Source: Glutamicibacter protophormiae (lineage in GTDB: Bacteria; Actinomycetota; Actinomycetes; Actinomycetales; Micrococcaceae). From it: a DNA stretch of 64,000 nucleotides. Below the pieces are notes generated by a model. The model made no database searches. It was not told the origin of the DNA and saw only the letters and a list, made by a program, of their open reading frames with translations. Of this stretch, positions 1 to 10,050 are shown in pieces. The stretch is taken from NCBI RefSeq assembly GCF_014647495.1, contig NZ_BMPH01000008.1, positions 112,038-176,037 of the forward strand, read 5' to 3'. Made by a program: the position numbers and the translations under genes. The stretch's first letter is position 1, and the number at the start of each line of letters is the position of its first letter.

Positions 1-1
1 T

Positions 2-73
2 GTGGGTCTTGCCACATGGAAACCGCTGGTCGAAGACCGCTTCCGCGCACTGCGCAAGAAGCTGGCCAAGTAG
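2..73 (+). CDS. C-terminal end of a gene cut by the window edge, possibly a WecA/MraY-family glycosyl-1-phosphate transferase
   Basis: An open frame enters from the left edge and stops at the TAG at 71-73; only 23 codons are visible, ending in a basic tail (ALRKKLAK). The visible piece carries no diagnostic motif. The suggested identity rests only on context: in actinobacteria the gene just before atpI/atpB is usually an undecaprenyl-phosphate GlcNAc-1-phosphate transferase of the WecA family, an integral membrane enzyme with a basic cytoplasmic tail. Confidence 0.35.
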   Translation: MGLATWKPLVEDRFRALRKKLAK

Positions 74-206
74 CCAATCCGCCCAAGATGACGCTCCGCC
101 TGACAACAATCTCTTTCTATCTCGTGTAGAATTCAATGTGGATGTTCTCCCGGAACAGTTTTGTTTGCAGGGAGATTTGAGTTTCATCAGCATCGATAGG
201 TGCAAC

Positions 207-677
207 ATGGATCATCGATTTAGACGAAGGAAGGATGCGGACTTGGCTTCTGGTTCTGCCCGCGTCAGTGCTTCGTCTGCACCGAAATCCATCTGGTTGC
301 CGATTCTTGGCCTGTCATTGGTGTACTCGATCATTGCAACTGCAGCCTTTTTCCTGATTTCTTGGCTCGTTGCCGATCTTGAGTATGCGTTATCCGGCGC
401 ACTTGCCGCCGGTGTGGTTATTGGCTTTTTTGCTATTGGCATTCTGATCGCTGAAGCTGCAGGGCGAATCCGTCGTTCGTGGGCCATGCCCGCGTTTCTG
501 GCGACGTTCGTCATCAAGGTGTTCGGCGTCGCCTTCGTTCTGTTGAACCTGGGGTTGCCCGATTGGGTTAACCGTCAGGGATTCGTACTTGCTGCAGCCA
601 TATCTCTCGTTGCCTGGCAGGTTGGTGAGGTCCGCGCCTTCATGAAGGCTCGCCTTGCCATCTATAACGAGGAATAG
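207..677 (+). CDS. AtpI-like small membrane protein upstream of the ATP synthase operon
   Basis: A 156-residue protein with a basic N-terminus (MDHRFRRRKD) followed by about four hydrophobic segments (roughly residues 33-55, 60-82, 92-112 and 118-140). Its position before atpB matches the AtpI slot; AtpI proteins are thought to help assemble the c-ring or import magnesium, but the family is poorly conserved in actinobacteria. The frame is open further upstream, to about base 9, but that extension is low-complexity and overlaps the preceding gene, so the ATG at 207 is preferred. It lies 264 bases before atpB, so it may be transcribed with the operon or separately. Confidence 0.7.
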   Translation: MDHRFRRRKDADLASGSARVSASSAPKSIWLPILGLSLVYSIIATAAFFLISWLVADLEYALSGALAAGVVIGFFAIGILIAEAAGRIRRSWAMPAFLATFVIKVFGVAFVLLNLGLPDWVNRQGFVLAAAISLVAWQVGEVRAFMKARLAIYNEE

Positions 678-941
678 GGCTTAGACCTCTGACTCTTATG
701 TCGGAGAGATGCTGTGAGTTTGATAAGCTTACTAACGGGTCATTTTCGGCCGTGCGCTTAATTGGGTGCGGACGAATCGGATTCATCCTCGGGGAAACCC
801 GGGGGTGCCACTTGTCAGAGTTGATGCTAATGGCGACAGCTGTGAGAAGTACCCGTTTGATCTTTTCTTCACACGGTGAAAGGCAGTTACCGCCAGTCAC
901 CACCTTTTGCCCGTGACCGTTACTGCAGAGAGGACAGCGCG
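678..941 (+). promoter_or_regulatory. Non-coding leader ahead of atpB
   Basis: A 264-base interval with no convincing gene. A 72-codon open frame in it shows no family resemblance and was rejected. The interval is more AT-rich than its surroundings and has several A/T-rich hexamers that could serve as an atp operon promoter, but no single promoter stands out. A clear ribosome binding site (AGAGAGGA, 927-934) lies 7 bases before the TTG chosen as the atpB start. Confidence 0.4.
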
Positions 942-1754
942 TTGTTCGCGTTTGCGCTCCCAATGGCCTCAGAAGAAGGCGGTTTCGTACCGCCAACAGT
1001 GTCCGACACCCACCTCCCGGATCTTTTCCCATGGATGGCTGAGTACGGCACTGGTTTCGGCAAGCAGATGCTCATGATCGTCCTGTCGATCGTGCTCATT
1101 ACTTGGTTCTTCACCGCAGCCATCAAGAACCCGAAGTTGGTTCCAGGTAAGATGCAGTACCTCGCTGAATCCGGTTACGCCTTCGTGCGTAACGGCATCG
1201 GCCGCGACATCATTGGCGAGAAGAACTTCCGTCCTTGGATTCCTCTGCTGTTTGCGACCTTCTTCTTCGTACTGCTGAACAACCTCTTCGGCGCAATTCC
1301 GTTCTTGCAGCTTCCATCGTTCTCACACGCTGGATCTGCATACGCGATGGCAATCATCATCTACGGCACCTGGATTGCCGTAGGCCTGAAGAACCACGGC
1401 ATTCGCTACTTCAAGCTCGCCGTAGTTCCGTCCGGTGTTCCGGGCTGGATCATGCCTCTGATGATCCCGTTGGAAATCATTTCTAACTTCATCGTTCGCC
1501 CGCTGACGCACTCGCTGCGTTTGATGGCAACGATGCTGGCCGGTCACATGATCGTGATGTTGGCAGCTGCCGGCGCACGTCACCTGATCGTGGTTCAGGA
1601 TTCCCTCGCCATGAACGGCCTGGGTGTTCTGGTCATCGCCGGATCGGTTGCCATGTACTTCCTGGAACTTCTGATCATGGTGCTGCAGGCGTTTGTTTTC
1701 GCCCTGCTGACCGCGATCTACGTCCAGGGTGCGATCGAAGCCGACGCCCACTAG
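942..1754 (+). CDS. atpB: F1Fo ATP synthase subunit a
   Basis: Subunit a of the membrane Fo sector, 270 residues, which forms the two proton half-channels against the c-ring. Multiple hydrophobic helices are visible, and the family signature SLRLMATMLAGH carries the essential arginine that faces the c-ring carboxylate. The TTG at 942 is preferred because it has a strong ribosome binding site 7 bases upstream and gives the N-terminus FAFALPMASEEGG, like related proteins. The ATG at 963 is an alternative. It is the first structural gene of atpBEFHAGDC. Confidence 0.95.
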   Translation: MFAFALPMASEEGGFVPPTVSDTHLPDLFPWMAEYGTGFGKQMLMIVLSIVLITWFFTAAIKNPKLVPGKMQYLAESGYAFVRNGIGRDIIGEKNFRPWIPLLFATFFFVLLNNLFGAIPFLQLPSFSHAGSAYAMAIIIYGTWIAVGLKNHGIRYFKLAVVPSGVPGWIMPLMIPLEIISNFIVRPLTHSLRLMATMLAGHMIVMLAAAGARHLIVVQDSLAMNGLGVLVIAGSVAMYFLELLIMVLQAFVFALLTAIYVQGAIEADAH

Positions 1755-1861
1755 GCCTAAGCTCCACTTCTTCCAACCAAACAGATCTTCCTTGGGCTAC
1801 TCAAGGAATACCTCACAACCTACCGGCACGAAGCTCGGTATCTTGAAAGGAACATAATCAC

Positions 1862-2074
1862 ATGTTGCACGGCTCCCTGAATATGATCGGCTACGGCCTG
1901 GCTGCTATCGGTTCGGCTATCGGCGTTGGCCTGATCTTCGCTGCCTACATCAACGGTGTTGCTCGTCAGCCAGAAGCACAGCGCATCCTGCAGCCAATCG
2001 CAATGCTGGGCTTCGCCCTTGCAGAAGCACTGGCCATCCTGGGCCTGGTTTTCGCTTTCGTCATCGGCGCCTAG
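1862..2074 (+). CDS. atpE: F1Fo ATP synthase subunit c
   Basis: A 70-residue hairpin of two transmembrane helices joined by the polar loop ARQPEA (residues 34-39), which contacts the rotor stalk. The proton-carrying carboxylate is Glu55 in the second helix (LAEALAIL). The glycine-rich first helix (GSAIGVGL) is typical of c-ring packing. A GAAAGGA ribosome binding site precedes the ATG. This is the homologue of the mycobacterial bedaquiline target. The 107-base gap after atpB is non-coding and may hold signals for the high expression this subunit requires. Confidence 0.97.
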   Translation: MLHGSLNMIGYGLAAIGSAIGVGLIFAAYINGVARQPEAQRILQPIAMLGFALAEALAILGLVFAFVIGA

Positions 2075-2154
2075 TCTTTTCGCAACTGTAGTGGCCTCGC
2101 CACTATCGCGAGGCATACACACAAGCGGAAACTAGTAGATAAGGAATAGTGAGA

Positions 2155-2709
2155 ATGAACAGCACTGACTTCATCCTCGCTGCGAGCGAATCGGCAAACC
2201 CGTTGTTGCCAAACCCGTGGGAAATTCTCGTCACGGGTGTTGGTTTCGCGGTCCTTCTGTTCATCGTCATCAAGGTGATTGCTCCGAAGTTCGAGCAGTC
2301 CTACGAAGATCGCGTCACCGCGATCGAAGGTGGCCTGGAGAAGGCCGAGGCAGCGCAGAAGGAAGCAGAGGAGACCTTGGCACAGTACAAGGCCCAGCTT
2401 CTGGAAGCCCGCACCGAGGCTAACCGCATCCGCGAGGAAGCTCGCAGCGAAGGTGCTCAGATCCTCGAAGATCTGAAGACCAAGGCAACCGATGAGGCTA
2501 CTCGCATCAGCGAACAGGCTCAGCGTCAGATCCAGGCCGAGCGCACCGCCGCTCTGTCGTCGCTTCGCACCGACGTGGGCACTTTGGCCACCGAGCTTGC
2601 AAGCAAGATTGTTGACGAAGCTCTGAAGGACGATGCCCGTGCACAGCGCGTGGTTGATCAGTTCCTGAACGATTTGGAAGCTCAGCAGAACGCAGGTGCA
2701 TCGAACTAA
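2155..2709 (+). CDS. atpF: F1Fo ATP synthase subunit b
   Basis: Peripheral stalk subunit b, 184 residues. One N-terminal membrane helix (about residues 20-42) is followed by a long charged alpha-helix rich in Ala, Glu, Lys and Arg, which dimerises as a coiled coil to hold F1 against rotation. A GTG at 2149 would add two residues, but the AAGGA at 2141-2145 is only 3 bases from it and 9 bases from the ATG at 2155, so the ATG is preferred. Its TAA overlaps the atpH ATG as TAATG, which implies translational coupling. Confidence 0.95.
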   Translation: MNSTDFILAASESANPLLPNPWEILVTGVGFAVLLFIVIKVIAPKFEQSYEDRVTAIEGGLEKAEAAQKEAEETLAQYKAQLLEARTEANRIREEARSEGAQILEDLKTKATDEATRISEQAQRQIQAERTAALSSLRTDVGTLATELASKIVDEALKDDARAQRVVDQFLNDLEAQQNAGASN

Positions 2710-3521
2710 TGGCAAGTGTATCGAGCGAGTCATTGGCAAAGGCTTTGGAGTTCCTGGAACCCAAGCTGGCACTGGCATCTTTGGAGCTGCCGAAGGAACT
2801 GTTCGCGGTCCTGGAAGTACTGGATGCAAATGCCGGTCTTCGCCGAGCATTGACTGATCCGGCCCGTGAAGCTGCCGAGAAGGCAGGCCTGCTGGCACAG
2901 CTGCTGCGCGGAAAGGTTTCGGCCGACGCCGAGTCCATCGTCGCTCAGCTGGCTTCCACCCGCTGGAGCTCGGAACGCGACATTAGCGATGCGCTCGAAA
3001 CGCTGGCTGTCACTGCGCTGACCGCAGTGGCCGAGCAGCAGGACGGCGCTTCGGGGCTGGACAAGCTGGAGCAGGATCTGTTCTCCTTCATCGAGGTAGT
3101 TCGTTCAAACCACGAACTGCAGCGTGCGTTGGATGATGCGCAGGCCCCAGCCGAGGCAAAGAGCGCTCTGGCGCTCAAACTCGTGCCCAACGCGTCGCGG
3201 ACCGCGCAGGTGTTGATCTCCCAGGCAGTTTCGGCCCCTCGCGGGCTGAAGCCTAGTGCTCTGATTGAGCGTTTCGTCGAGCTCGTGGCCAAGCGCCAGC
3301 AGCGTTGGATCGCCTCGGTGACCAGCACTGTGCAGCTCTCCGAAGCCCAGTTGCAGCGTCTGGAGATCAGCTTGAACAAGGTTTACGGTCGCCAGCTGAA
3401 GCTCAATGTCACTACCGACCCGTCGCTGATCGGCGGACTGGTAGTCAAGGTGGGCGACGAGGTTGTCGACGCTTCCGTGGCATCTCGTGTGGCCGAATTG
3501 CGCCGCGCCCTGGCCAGCTAG
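2709..3521 (+). CDS. atpH: F1Fo ATP synthase subunit delta
   Basis: Delta subunit (270 residues), the cap that links subunit b to the top of the alpha3beta3 hexamer. It is longer than the roughly 177-residue E. coli protein, as is usual in actinobacteria. The C-terminal family signature is visible (LNVTTDPSLIGGLVVKVGDEVVD). Its start overlaps the atpF stop by one base. Its stop codon lies inside a strong hairpin that separates it from atpA. Confidence 0.95.
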   Translation: MASVSSESLAKALEFLEPKLALASLELPKELFAVLEVLDANAGLRRALTDPAREAAEKAGLLAQLLRGKVSADAESIVAQLASTRWSSERDISDALETLAVTALTAVAEQQDGASGLDKLEQDLFSFIEVVRSNHELQRALDDAQAPAEAKSALALKLVPNASRTAQVLISQAVSAPRGLKPSALIERFVELVAKRQQRWIASVTSTVQLSEAQLQRLEISLNKVYGRQLKLNVTTDPSLIGGLVVKVGDEVVDASVASRVAELRRALAS

Positions 3522-3556
3522 AACTTCGTCCAGGGGCTAGCCCCTGGCTAAGTTCT
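3520..3556 (+). promoter_or_regulatory. Intercistronic hairpin between atpH and atpA
   Basis: A perfect 18-base palindrome (CCAGGGGCTAGCCCCTGG, 3530-3547) folds as a 7-bp stem with loop CTAG. It is enclosed by a second perfect 7-bp stem (AGAACTT at 3520-3526 with AAGTTCT at 3550-3556) across a small internal loop. The structure begins at the atpH stop codon. No U-tract follows, so it is not an intrinsic terminator. An RNA-processing or stability element, or a translational boundary that sets the alpha:delta ratio, is more plausible. Confidence 0.7.
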
Positions 3557-3643
3557 GGCTCGCCGGGACCAACACAGACTTCATTCACATCGATTCACCA
3601 CTGATTTACGGTGGATCACAATTTAGGAGAGCAGGGACTGCAG

Positions 3644-5281
3644 ATGGCCGATTTGACCATCAATGCCGACGACGTCCGTAATGCCCTAAACGAGTTCGCA
3701 TCTTCCTACGAACCGGGTAAGGCAGAGCGCACCGAGGTGGGACGCGTTGTCGCAGCAAGCGACGGCATCGCCAAGGTGGAAGGTCTTCCTTCCGTCATGG
3801 CCAACGAGCTGCTGAAGTTCGAAGACGGCACCCTGGGCCTGGCCCAGAACCTCGATACCCGTGAAATCGGCGTCGTGGTGCTCGGTGACTTCACCGGCAT
3901 CGAAGAGGGCCAGAAGGTCGAACGCACTGGCGAGATTCTCTCGGTTCCAGTAGGCGACGGCTTCATGGGCCGCGTGGTTGACCCGCTGGGTGAGCCAATG
4001 GACAACCTGGGCCCAATCGAGTCCGAGGGCCGCCGTGCACTGGAACTCCAGGCACCAGGCGTGACCGAGCGTAAGTCGGTTCACGAACCGCTGCAGACCG
4101 GCATCAAGGCTATCGACGCCATGATCCCGATCGGCCGTGGCCAGCGTCAGCTGATCATTGGCGACCGCCAGACCGGCAAGACCGCAATTGCAGTCGACGC
4201 CATTCTGAACCAGCGCGCCAACTGGGCCACCGGCGACCAGACCAAGCAGGTTCGCTGCATCTACGTTGCAGTGGGCCAGAAGGCTTCGACCATCGCAGCC
4301 GTGCGCCAGACCCTCGAAGACCAGGGCGCTCTGGAGTACACGACCATCGTGGCCTCCCCAGCATCCGACCCTGCAGGCTTCAAGTACCTGGCACCCTACG
4401 CAGGCTCAGCCATCGGCCAGCACTGGATGTACGGTGGCAAGCACGTTCTGATCGTGTTCGATGACCTGTCGAAGCAGGCTGAAGCCTACCGCGCCGTGTC
4501 GCTGCTGCTACGCCGTCCGCCAGGACGCGAAGCCTACCCGGGCGACGTCTTCTACCTGCACTCCCGTCTGCTTGAGCGTTGCGCCAAGGTTTCGGACGAG
4601 CTGGGCGCAGGTTCGATGACCGGTCTGCCGATCATCGAAACCAAGGCGAACGACGTCTCGGCCTTCATCCCGACCAACGTCATCTCGATCACCGACGGCC
4701 AGATCTTCCTGCAGTCGGACCTGTTCAACGCCAACCAGCGTCCAGCTGTCGACGTGGGTGTCTCTGTTTCCCGCGTTGGTGGCGCCGCCCAGGTGAAGGC
4801 CATGAAGAAGGTCTCCGGTACCCTGAAGCTTGAACTGGCTCAGTACCGCGACATGCAGGCCTTCGCCATGTTCGCTTCGGACCTGGATGCCGCTTCCAAG
4901 CAGCAGCTGACCCGTGGCGCACGTCTGATGGAACTGCTGAAGCAGGGCCAGTACCAGCCGTACGCCGTCGAGGACCAGGTTGTCTCCGTGTGGGCCGGCA
5001 CCAACGGCTACCTGGACGATGTCCCGGTGGAAGACGTGCTTCGCTTCGAGCGCGAGTTCATCGACTACCTGCGTCACCGCACCGAGGTCCTGACCGTTCT
5101 GGCACAGACCGGCAAGCTGGAAGACGAGACCGTCGAGGCCATGAAGGCAGCCATTGCTGACTTCAAGGCCGGATTCTTCGGCCAGGGCGACGACCAGCTG
5201 GTTGCCGCAGGTCACGAAGAGCACGACGCTCTGGATGCCGAGTCCGTCGACCAGGAACAGATCGTCAAGCAGAAGCGCTGA
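3644..5281 (+). CDS. atpA: F1Fo ATP synthase subunit alpha
   Basis: Non-catalytic nucleotide-binding alpha subunit of F1, 545 residues. The Walker A motif GDRQTGKT is at about residues 173-180, and the IVFDDLSKQ Walker B region and the ATP synthase alpha/beta signature follow. The open frame extends 11 codons upstream to a GTG, but the ATG at 3644 has an AGGGA 6 bases before it and gives the expected N-terminus [10 protein letters not shown]. It is separated from atpH by a hairpin and from atpG by another, longer one. Confidence 0.97.
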   Translation: MADLTINADDVRNALNEFASSYEPGKAERTEVGRVVAASDGIAKVEGLPSVMANELLKFEDGTLGLAQNLDTREIGVVVLGDFTGIEEGQKVERTGEILSVPVGDGFMGRVVDPLGEPMDNLGPIESEGRRALELQAPGVTERKSVHEPLQTGIKAIDAMIPIGRGQRQLIIGDRQTGKTAIAVDAILNQRANWATGDQTKQVRCIYVAVGQKASTIAAVRQTLEDQGALEYTTIVASPASDPAGFKYLAPYAGSAIGQHWMYGGKHVLIVFDDLSKQAEAYRAVSLLLRRPPGREAYPGDVFYLHSRLLERCAKVSDELGAGSMTGLPIIETKANDVSAFIPTNVISITDGQIFLQSDLFNANQRPAVDVGVSVSRVGGAAQVKAMKKVSGTLKLELAQYRDMQAFAMFASDLDAASKQQLTRGARLMELLKQGQYQPYAVEDQVVSVWAGTNGYLDDVPVEDVLRFEREFIDYLRHRTEVLTVLAQTGKLEDETVEAMKAAIADFKAGFFGQGDDQLVAAGHEEHDALDAESVDQEQIVKQKR

Positions 5282-5290
5282 CAATTTCCT

Positions 5291-5339
5291 TGACGTTTAG
5301 GGGTACGGCGCCGGAGACGGCGCCGCACCCCAAACGTTG
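5291..5339 (+). promoter_or_regulatory. Long intercistronic hairpin between atpA and atpG
   Basis: The left arm (ACGTTT, a bulged A, then GGGGTACGGCGCCG, from 5293) pairs with the right arm ending AAACGT at 5337. This gives about 20 bp with one bulge and one mismatch, closed by a GAGA-type loop. Two possible G-U pairs extend it to 5291-5339. It starts about ten bases after the atpA stop and ends just before the atpG ribosome binding site (AAGGAAAGGA). No U-run follows, so it probably acts in mRNA processing or protection rather than termination. Confidence 0.7.
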
Positions 5340-5359
5340 GGAATAAGGAAAGGACACAC

Positions 5360-6253
5360 ATGGGAGCCCAGATTCGGGTCTACCGCCAGAAGATTGCCTC
5401 GACCTCGTCGATGCGCAAGATCTTCAAGGCGATGGAACTGATCGCTGCATCCCGCATCGGCAAGGCACGTAGCCGTGTTTCGGCTTCGCTGCCGTACGCC
5501 AATGCGATCACCCGTGCAGTTACCGCCGTCGCGTCCCAGGCCGATGTTGAACACCCGCTGACCACGGAACCGGCGAATGTTCGCCGGGCCGCGGTGCTGG
5601 TGATGACCTCGGACCGCGGACTCGCCGGGTCCTACTCCGCCAGCGTTCTGAAGCAGGCAGAGCACCTCGTGGAACTCCTGCACGGAGATGGCAAGGAAGT
5701 CAAGACCTACTTGGTCGGCCGCAAGGCCCAGGCTTACTTCGATTTCCGTTCGCGCGAGTACGCCCGAGTGTGGACCGGGAACACCGATTCCCCGCAATTT
5801 GAAACCGCACGCGAGCTGCGCGAAATCCTCCTTGAGGACTTCGCTAACGATTACGAGCAGGGTGGCGTGGACGAGATCCACGTTGTTTACACCCAGTTCA
5901 AGTCGATGGTCACGCAGGAACCGACGGTTATCCGTCTGTTGCCGTTGGAGGTTGTCGAGGGTGAAACCGAGACTCCAACCGACGAGCTGTTGCCACTGTA
6001 CGAATTCGAGCCGTCGCCGGAGGAAGTGCTTGACGCACTGCTGCCGCGTTACATCGATTCGCGTCTGTTCAACGCCCAGCTGCAGGCCGCAGCCTCCGAG
6101 CTCGCTGCCCGCCAGCGCGCGATGAAGGCCGCGGGCGACAACGCCGGCGAGTTGATCAAGAAGTACACGCGACTGCGTAACAACGCCCGTCAGGCTGAAA
6201 TCACCCAGGAGCTTTCGGAAATCGTCGCCGGCGCAGACGCGCTGAACGACTAG
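5360..6253 (+). CDS. atpG: F1Fo ATP synthase subunit gamma
   Basis: Central rotor shaft of F1, 297 residues. Both ends carry the conserved helices that form the coiled-coil shaft: N-terminal [15 protein letters not shown] with [14 protein letters not shown], and C-terminal [19 protein letters not shown]. The middle is a Rossmann-like globular part ([15 protein letters not shown]). The central region carries actinobacterial-type insertions, hence a length slightly above the E. coli protein. It follows a strong intercistronic hairpin and has a good AAGGAAAGGA ribosome binding site. Confidence 0.96.
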   Translation: MGAQIRVYRQKIASTSSMRKIFKAMELIAASRIGKARSRVSASLPYANAITRAVTAVASQADVEHPLTTEPANVRRAAVLVMTSDRGLAGSYSASVLKQAEHLVELLHGDGKEVKTYLVGRKAQAYFDFRSREYARVWTGNTDSPQFETARELREILLEDFANDYEQGGVDEIHVVYTQFKSMVTQEPTVIRLLPLEVVEGETETPTDELLPLYEFEPSPEEVLDALLPRYIDSRLFNAQLQAAASELAARQRAMKAAGDNAGELIKKYTRLRNNARQAEITQELSEIVAGADALND

Positions 6254-7735
<1,482 letters not shown>

Positions 7736-7737
7736 CC

Positions 7738-8007
7738 ATGGCCGAACTTCAGGTCGAAATCGTTGCGGCCGACCACTTCGTGTGGTCGGGCCCGGCGAAG
7801 CTGGTCAAGGCTCGTTCGGTAGACGGCGAGATCGGAGTTCTGCCCGGTCACGTTCCGATGCTGTCGGTGCTTGCCGCTGGGGATCTGGAAATCGAACCGA
7901 TTTCCGAGTCCCGCTTCTCGGTCCAGATCGACGGGGGATTCTTCTCTGTTGACTCGGATCGCGTCGTGATCGTTGCCGACAACGCTGTTCTTAACAACGC
8001 AGCGTAG
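7738..8007 (+). CDS. atpC: F1Fo ATP synthase subunit epsilon, short form lacking the C-terminal helical domain
   Basis: An 89-residue epsilon subunit made only of the N-terminal beta-sandwich (VRSVDGEIGVLPGHVPMLSVL-type core, visible as DGEIGVLPGHVPML). It ends at DNAVLNNAA, where longer homologues (about 120-138 residues) continue into two C-terminal helices. Those helices mediate ATP-sensing inhibition of hydrolysis in E. coli and Bacillus, so this enzyme must control ATP hydrolysis in another way. The stop codon is clean and the next gene starts immediately, so the short form looks natural rather than broken. Confidence 0.93.
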   Translation: MAELQVEIVAADHFVWSGPAKLVKARSVDGEIGVLPGHVPMLSVLAAGDLEIEPISESRFSVQIDGGFFSVDSDRVVIVADNAVLNNAA

Positions 8008-8015
8008 GCGATGAA

Positions 8016-8444
8016 TTGATTGAGATTACCGCACCAGTTCTCATAGCGCTGCTGGTTCTAGCCGGCATCGTGATGTTCTTTGGCGCCATGGCCGTGCGTC
8101 GCATTCAGTTGCGGCGCACGCTGGGCACCTTCGACGCCTCCATCCTCACGCCCAAGGGCAAGTGGATGATGGTGATCGGCCGCTACGGCGGCGGACATGT
8201 AGATCTGTTGCGGTTTTTCTCTGTCTCGCCGATCCCCAGCTTCGTGGTCGAACGCCGCGGGCTGGATGTCACGGGGTGGCGTCGCGCCGACGAGCAGGAG
8301 GCCTTGCGGATTCCGCCGGGCTTCGTGATCGTCCAGCTGACGCGCAACGGCGAACCCCTGCTGCTGGCCATGGACTACCGGGACTACACCGGGTTCTCGT
8401 CCTGGCTTGAAGCGGGGCCGATTGCCGGCTCCTGGCAGATCTAG
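8016..8444 (+). CDS. DUF2550 membrane-anchored protein at the end of the atp operon
   Basis: A 142-residue protein with one N-terminal membrane helix (about residues 5-25, PVLIALLVLAGIVMFFGAM) and a soluble beta-rich domain (GRYGGGHVDLLRFFSVSPIPS). This matches DUF2550, found directly after atpC in many actinobacteria (Rv1312 in M. tuberculosis). Its function is unknown. The TTG at 8016, 8 bases after the atpC stop, is the only start giving the full membrane helix, so the start is uncertain. The operon ends at a strong terminator immediately downstream. Confidence 0.85.
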   Translation: MIEITAPVLIALLVLAGIVMFFGAMAVRRIQLRRTLGTFDASILTPKGKWMMVIGRYGGGHVDLLRFFSVSPIPSFVVERRGLDVTGWRRADEQEALRIPPGFVIVQLTRNGEPLLLAMDYRDYTGFSSWLEAGPIAGSWQI

Positions 8445-8458
8445 ACAAGAACTTTTTG

Positions 8459-8518
8459 ATCCCGCCTCCGCGCGGCCGTTCCCTTCGTGGAACGGCCGTC
8501 CGGAGGCGGGATTTTTTT
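8459..8518 (+). terminator. Rho-independent terminator of the atp operon
   Basis: A long GC-rich inverted repeat (ATCCCGCCTCCG paired with CGGAGGCGGGAT, plus the inner GGCCGTTCC/GGAACGGCC) with a TTCG-containing loop, followed directly by seven T residues at 8512-8518. It is 15 bases after the DUF2550 stop. Confidence 0.95.
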
Positions 8519-8545
8519 ATGCCGTCAGCGGTCCTGGAGACAGAT

Positions 8546-8591
8546 GGCAAAGGCCCGCCGTATCGCAAGCTGATTGCGAAGCGGCGGGCCT
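8546..8591 (-). terminator. Terminator-like hairpin after nagA
   Basis: AGGCCCGCCG (8551-8560) pairs with CGGCGGGCCT (8582-8591), with an inner TCGCAA/TTGCGA stem. Read leftward it lies 16 bases after the nagA stop and is followed by only three T residues, so termination may be moderate. Confidence 0.7.
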
Positions 8592-8606
8592 GATGCAGGG
8601 AACAGG

Positions 8607-9815
8607 CTAGAGCAGTTGGCCCTTGCGGAAAGTTTCGACCAGTTGCAGCTGCGAGTCCAGCACCAGCACGTCGGCGGCGAAGCCGTAGTGCAGCGACCCG
8701 ACCTCGTCGGCCAGCCCGATCAGCGAAGCGGGATTCACCGTGGCAGCGTAGACCGCCTGCACCAGCGGAATGCCGGCGGCAACGGTTTCGCGCACGATCT
8801 GCAGCAACGTTGCGGTGCCGCCGGCCAGCGAGCCGTCCTTGGCCAGGCGCGCCTGGCCGTCGGCGACGGTGACGTCTTGCGGGCCGAGCGAGTAGCTTCC
8901 GTCGGCCAGGCCGGTGGCGGCCATGGAGTCGCTGACCAGCAGGATGCTGCGGGCACGCACGAGGTTGAACATCAGGCGCACCGTGTCGGGGGAGAGGTGC
9001 ACCCCGTCGCCGATCAGCTCGATGTAGGCGTCGCCGCGCTGGGCGGTCTCCAGGCAGGCGGCCACGGGGCCGGGCTCGCGGTGGTGCAGCGGCGGCATGC
9101 CGTTGAACAGGTGGGTCACCGTCGGCTTCTCCGTGAATCCGTCCACGCCGGCGCTGCGCAGCTGCTCGCGGGCGAAGAGCAGGGAATCGGAGGTCTGCGC
9201 CGCCGTGGCGTTGGTGTGGCCCAGCGACGGGACCACGCCGTAGGAGACCAGCTGGCTGATCAGCTCCTCGCTGCCCTCCAGCTCCGGGGCGTAGGTCATG
9301 GTGCGCAGCTGGCCGCGGGAGGCGGCGAACAGCTCGTCGACGAACTCCGGCTGCGGATCGGAGAGGAAGCGCGGGTCCTGGGCGCCGCAACGGGCCTCGG
9401 AGAGGAAGGGCCCTTCGGCGTGGATGCCGGCAATCAGGCCTGCTTCGGCGAATTCTGCGAGGATTTCGGCGGCCTCGACCATCGCGCCGCGATCTGCGGT
9501 AACCAGCGAAGCCAGCAGGGTGGTGGTGCCGGCCTTGTGGAGGTAGTCCAGGGCCTCGGTGACCGACTGGTGCTCCGGGGCGGCGAAATCGGCGCCCATC
9601 GCCCCGTGGCAATGCAGGTCGATCAGGCCGGGAATCAGGACGGCGCCTTCCGGGACCGGATGCACGGCGAATTGATCGGCGTCTTCCTTGGCGAGGAAGT
9701 CGTCGCGGTTGCCGGCGAAGGCGATGCGGTCATCTTCGATGGCCAGCGCGCCATCGGTGACCTTCATTCCGTCGGAGACCAGGGTGGCGAACAGTACTAA
9801 GCGCGAAGCAGTCAT
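8607..9815 (-). CDS. nagA: N-acetylglucosamine-6-phosphate deacetylase
   Basis: A 402-residue amidohydrolase that deacetylates GlcNAc-6-phosphate to glucosamine-6-phosphate, the committed step in amino-sugar use and wall recycling. Metal and catalytic motifs are present: DLHCHG (His68, His70), HAEGPFLS (Glu134), GHTNAT, HLFNGMPPLHHREPG and SDSMAATG with the catalytic aspartate. It stands alone between two terminators; no nagB or uptake gene is adjacent. A TAAGCT hexamer 6 bases before the ATG suggests a leaderless transcript. Confidence 0.95.
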   Translation of the reverse strand: MTASRLVLFATLVSDGMKVTDGALAIEDDRIAFAGNRDDFLAKEDADQFAVHPVPEGAVLIPGLIDLHCHGAMGADFAAPEHQSVTEALDYLHKAGTTTLLASLVTADRGAMVEAAEILAEFAEAGLIAGIHAEGPFLSEARCGAQDPRFLSDPQPEFVDELFAASRGQLRTMTYAPELEGSEELISQLVSYGVVPSLGHTNATAAQTSDSLLFAREQLRSAGVDGFTEKPTVTHLFNGMPPLHHREPGPVAACLETAQRGDAYIELIGDGVHLSPDTVRLMFNLVRARSILLVSDSMAATGLADGSYSLGPQDVTVADGQARLAKDGSLAGGTATLLQIVRETVAAGIPLVQAVYAATVNPASLIGLADEVGSLHYGFAADVLVLDSQLQLVETFRKGQLL

Positions 9816-9821
9816 GCTCCT

Positions 9822-9827
9822 AGCTTA
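9822..9827 (-). promoter_or_regulatory. -10 element of a leaderless nagA promoter
   Basis: TAAGCT on the minus strand, 6 bases before the nagA ATG. This spacing places transcription initiation at or next to the start codon. Confidence 0.6.
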
Positions 9828-10050
9828 GACACAGTTGGTTGCTGTGACACGAATGCACCGTTCGGAAGCATGGATTTGGGCAGCTGCTTTCTGGCTCTGA
9901 GAAATTCCCAAGTCTCTCCGACCCACATATTGATGAGTGCTTATCGACAATAAAATGATTTGTCTTGTTGTTGTGTAAGCCTATTTTGGGCTGCTAAGAA
10001 TGTTGATCGAGACCCTTGGCATGGCAATTTAGCGGTGCCATTCTTTCACC

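Noticed and set aside
698..916. 72-codon open frame between the AtpI-like gene and atpB
   Set aside because: No ribosome binding site, no resemblance to a family, and it lies in the expected promoter region.
2149..2154. GTG at 2149 as the atpF start
   Set aside because: The AAGGA is only 3 bases away, too close; the ATG at 2155 has proper spacing.
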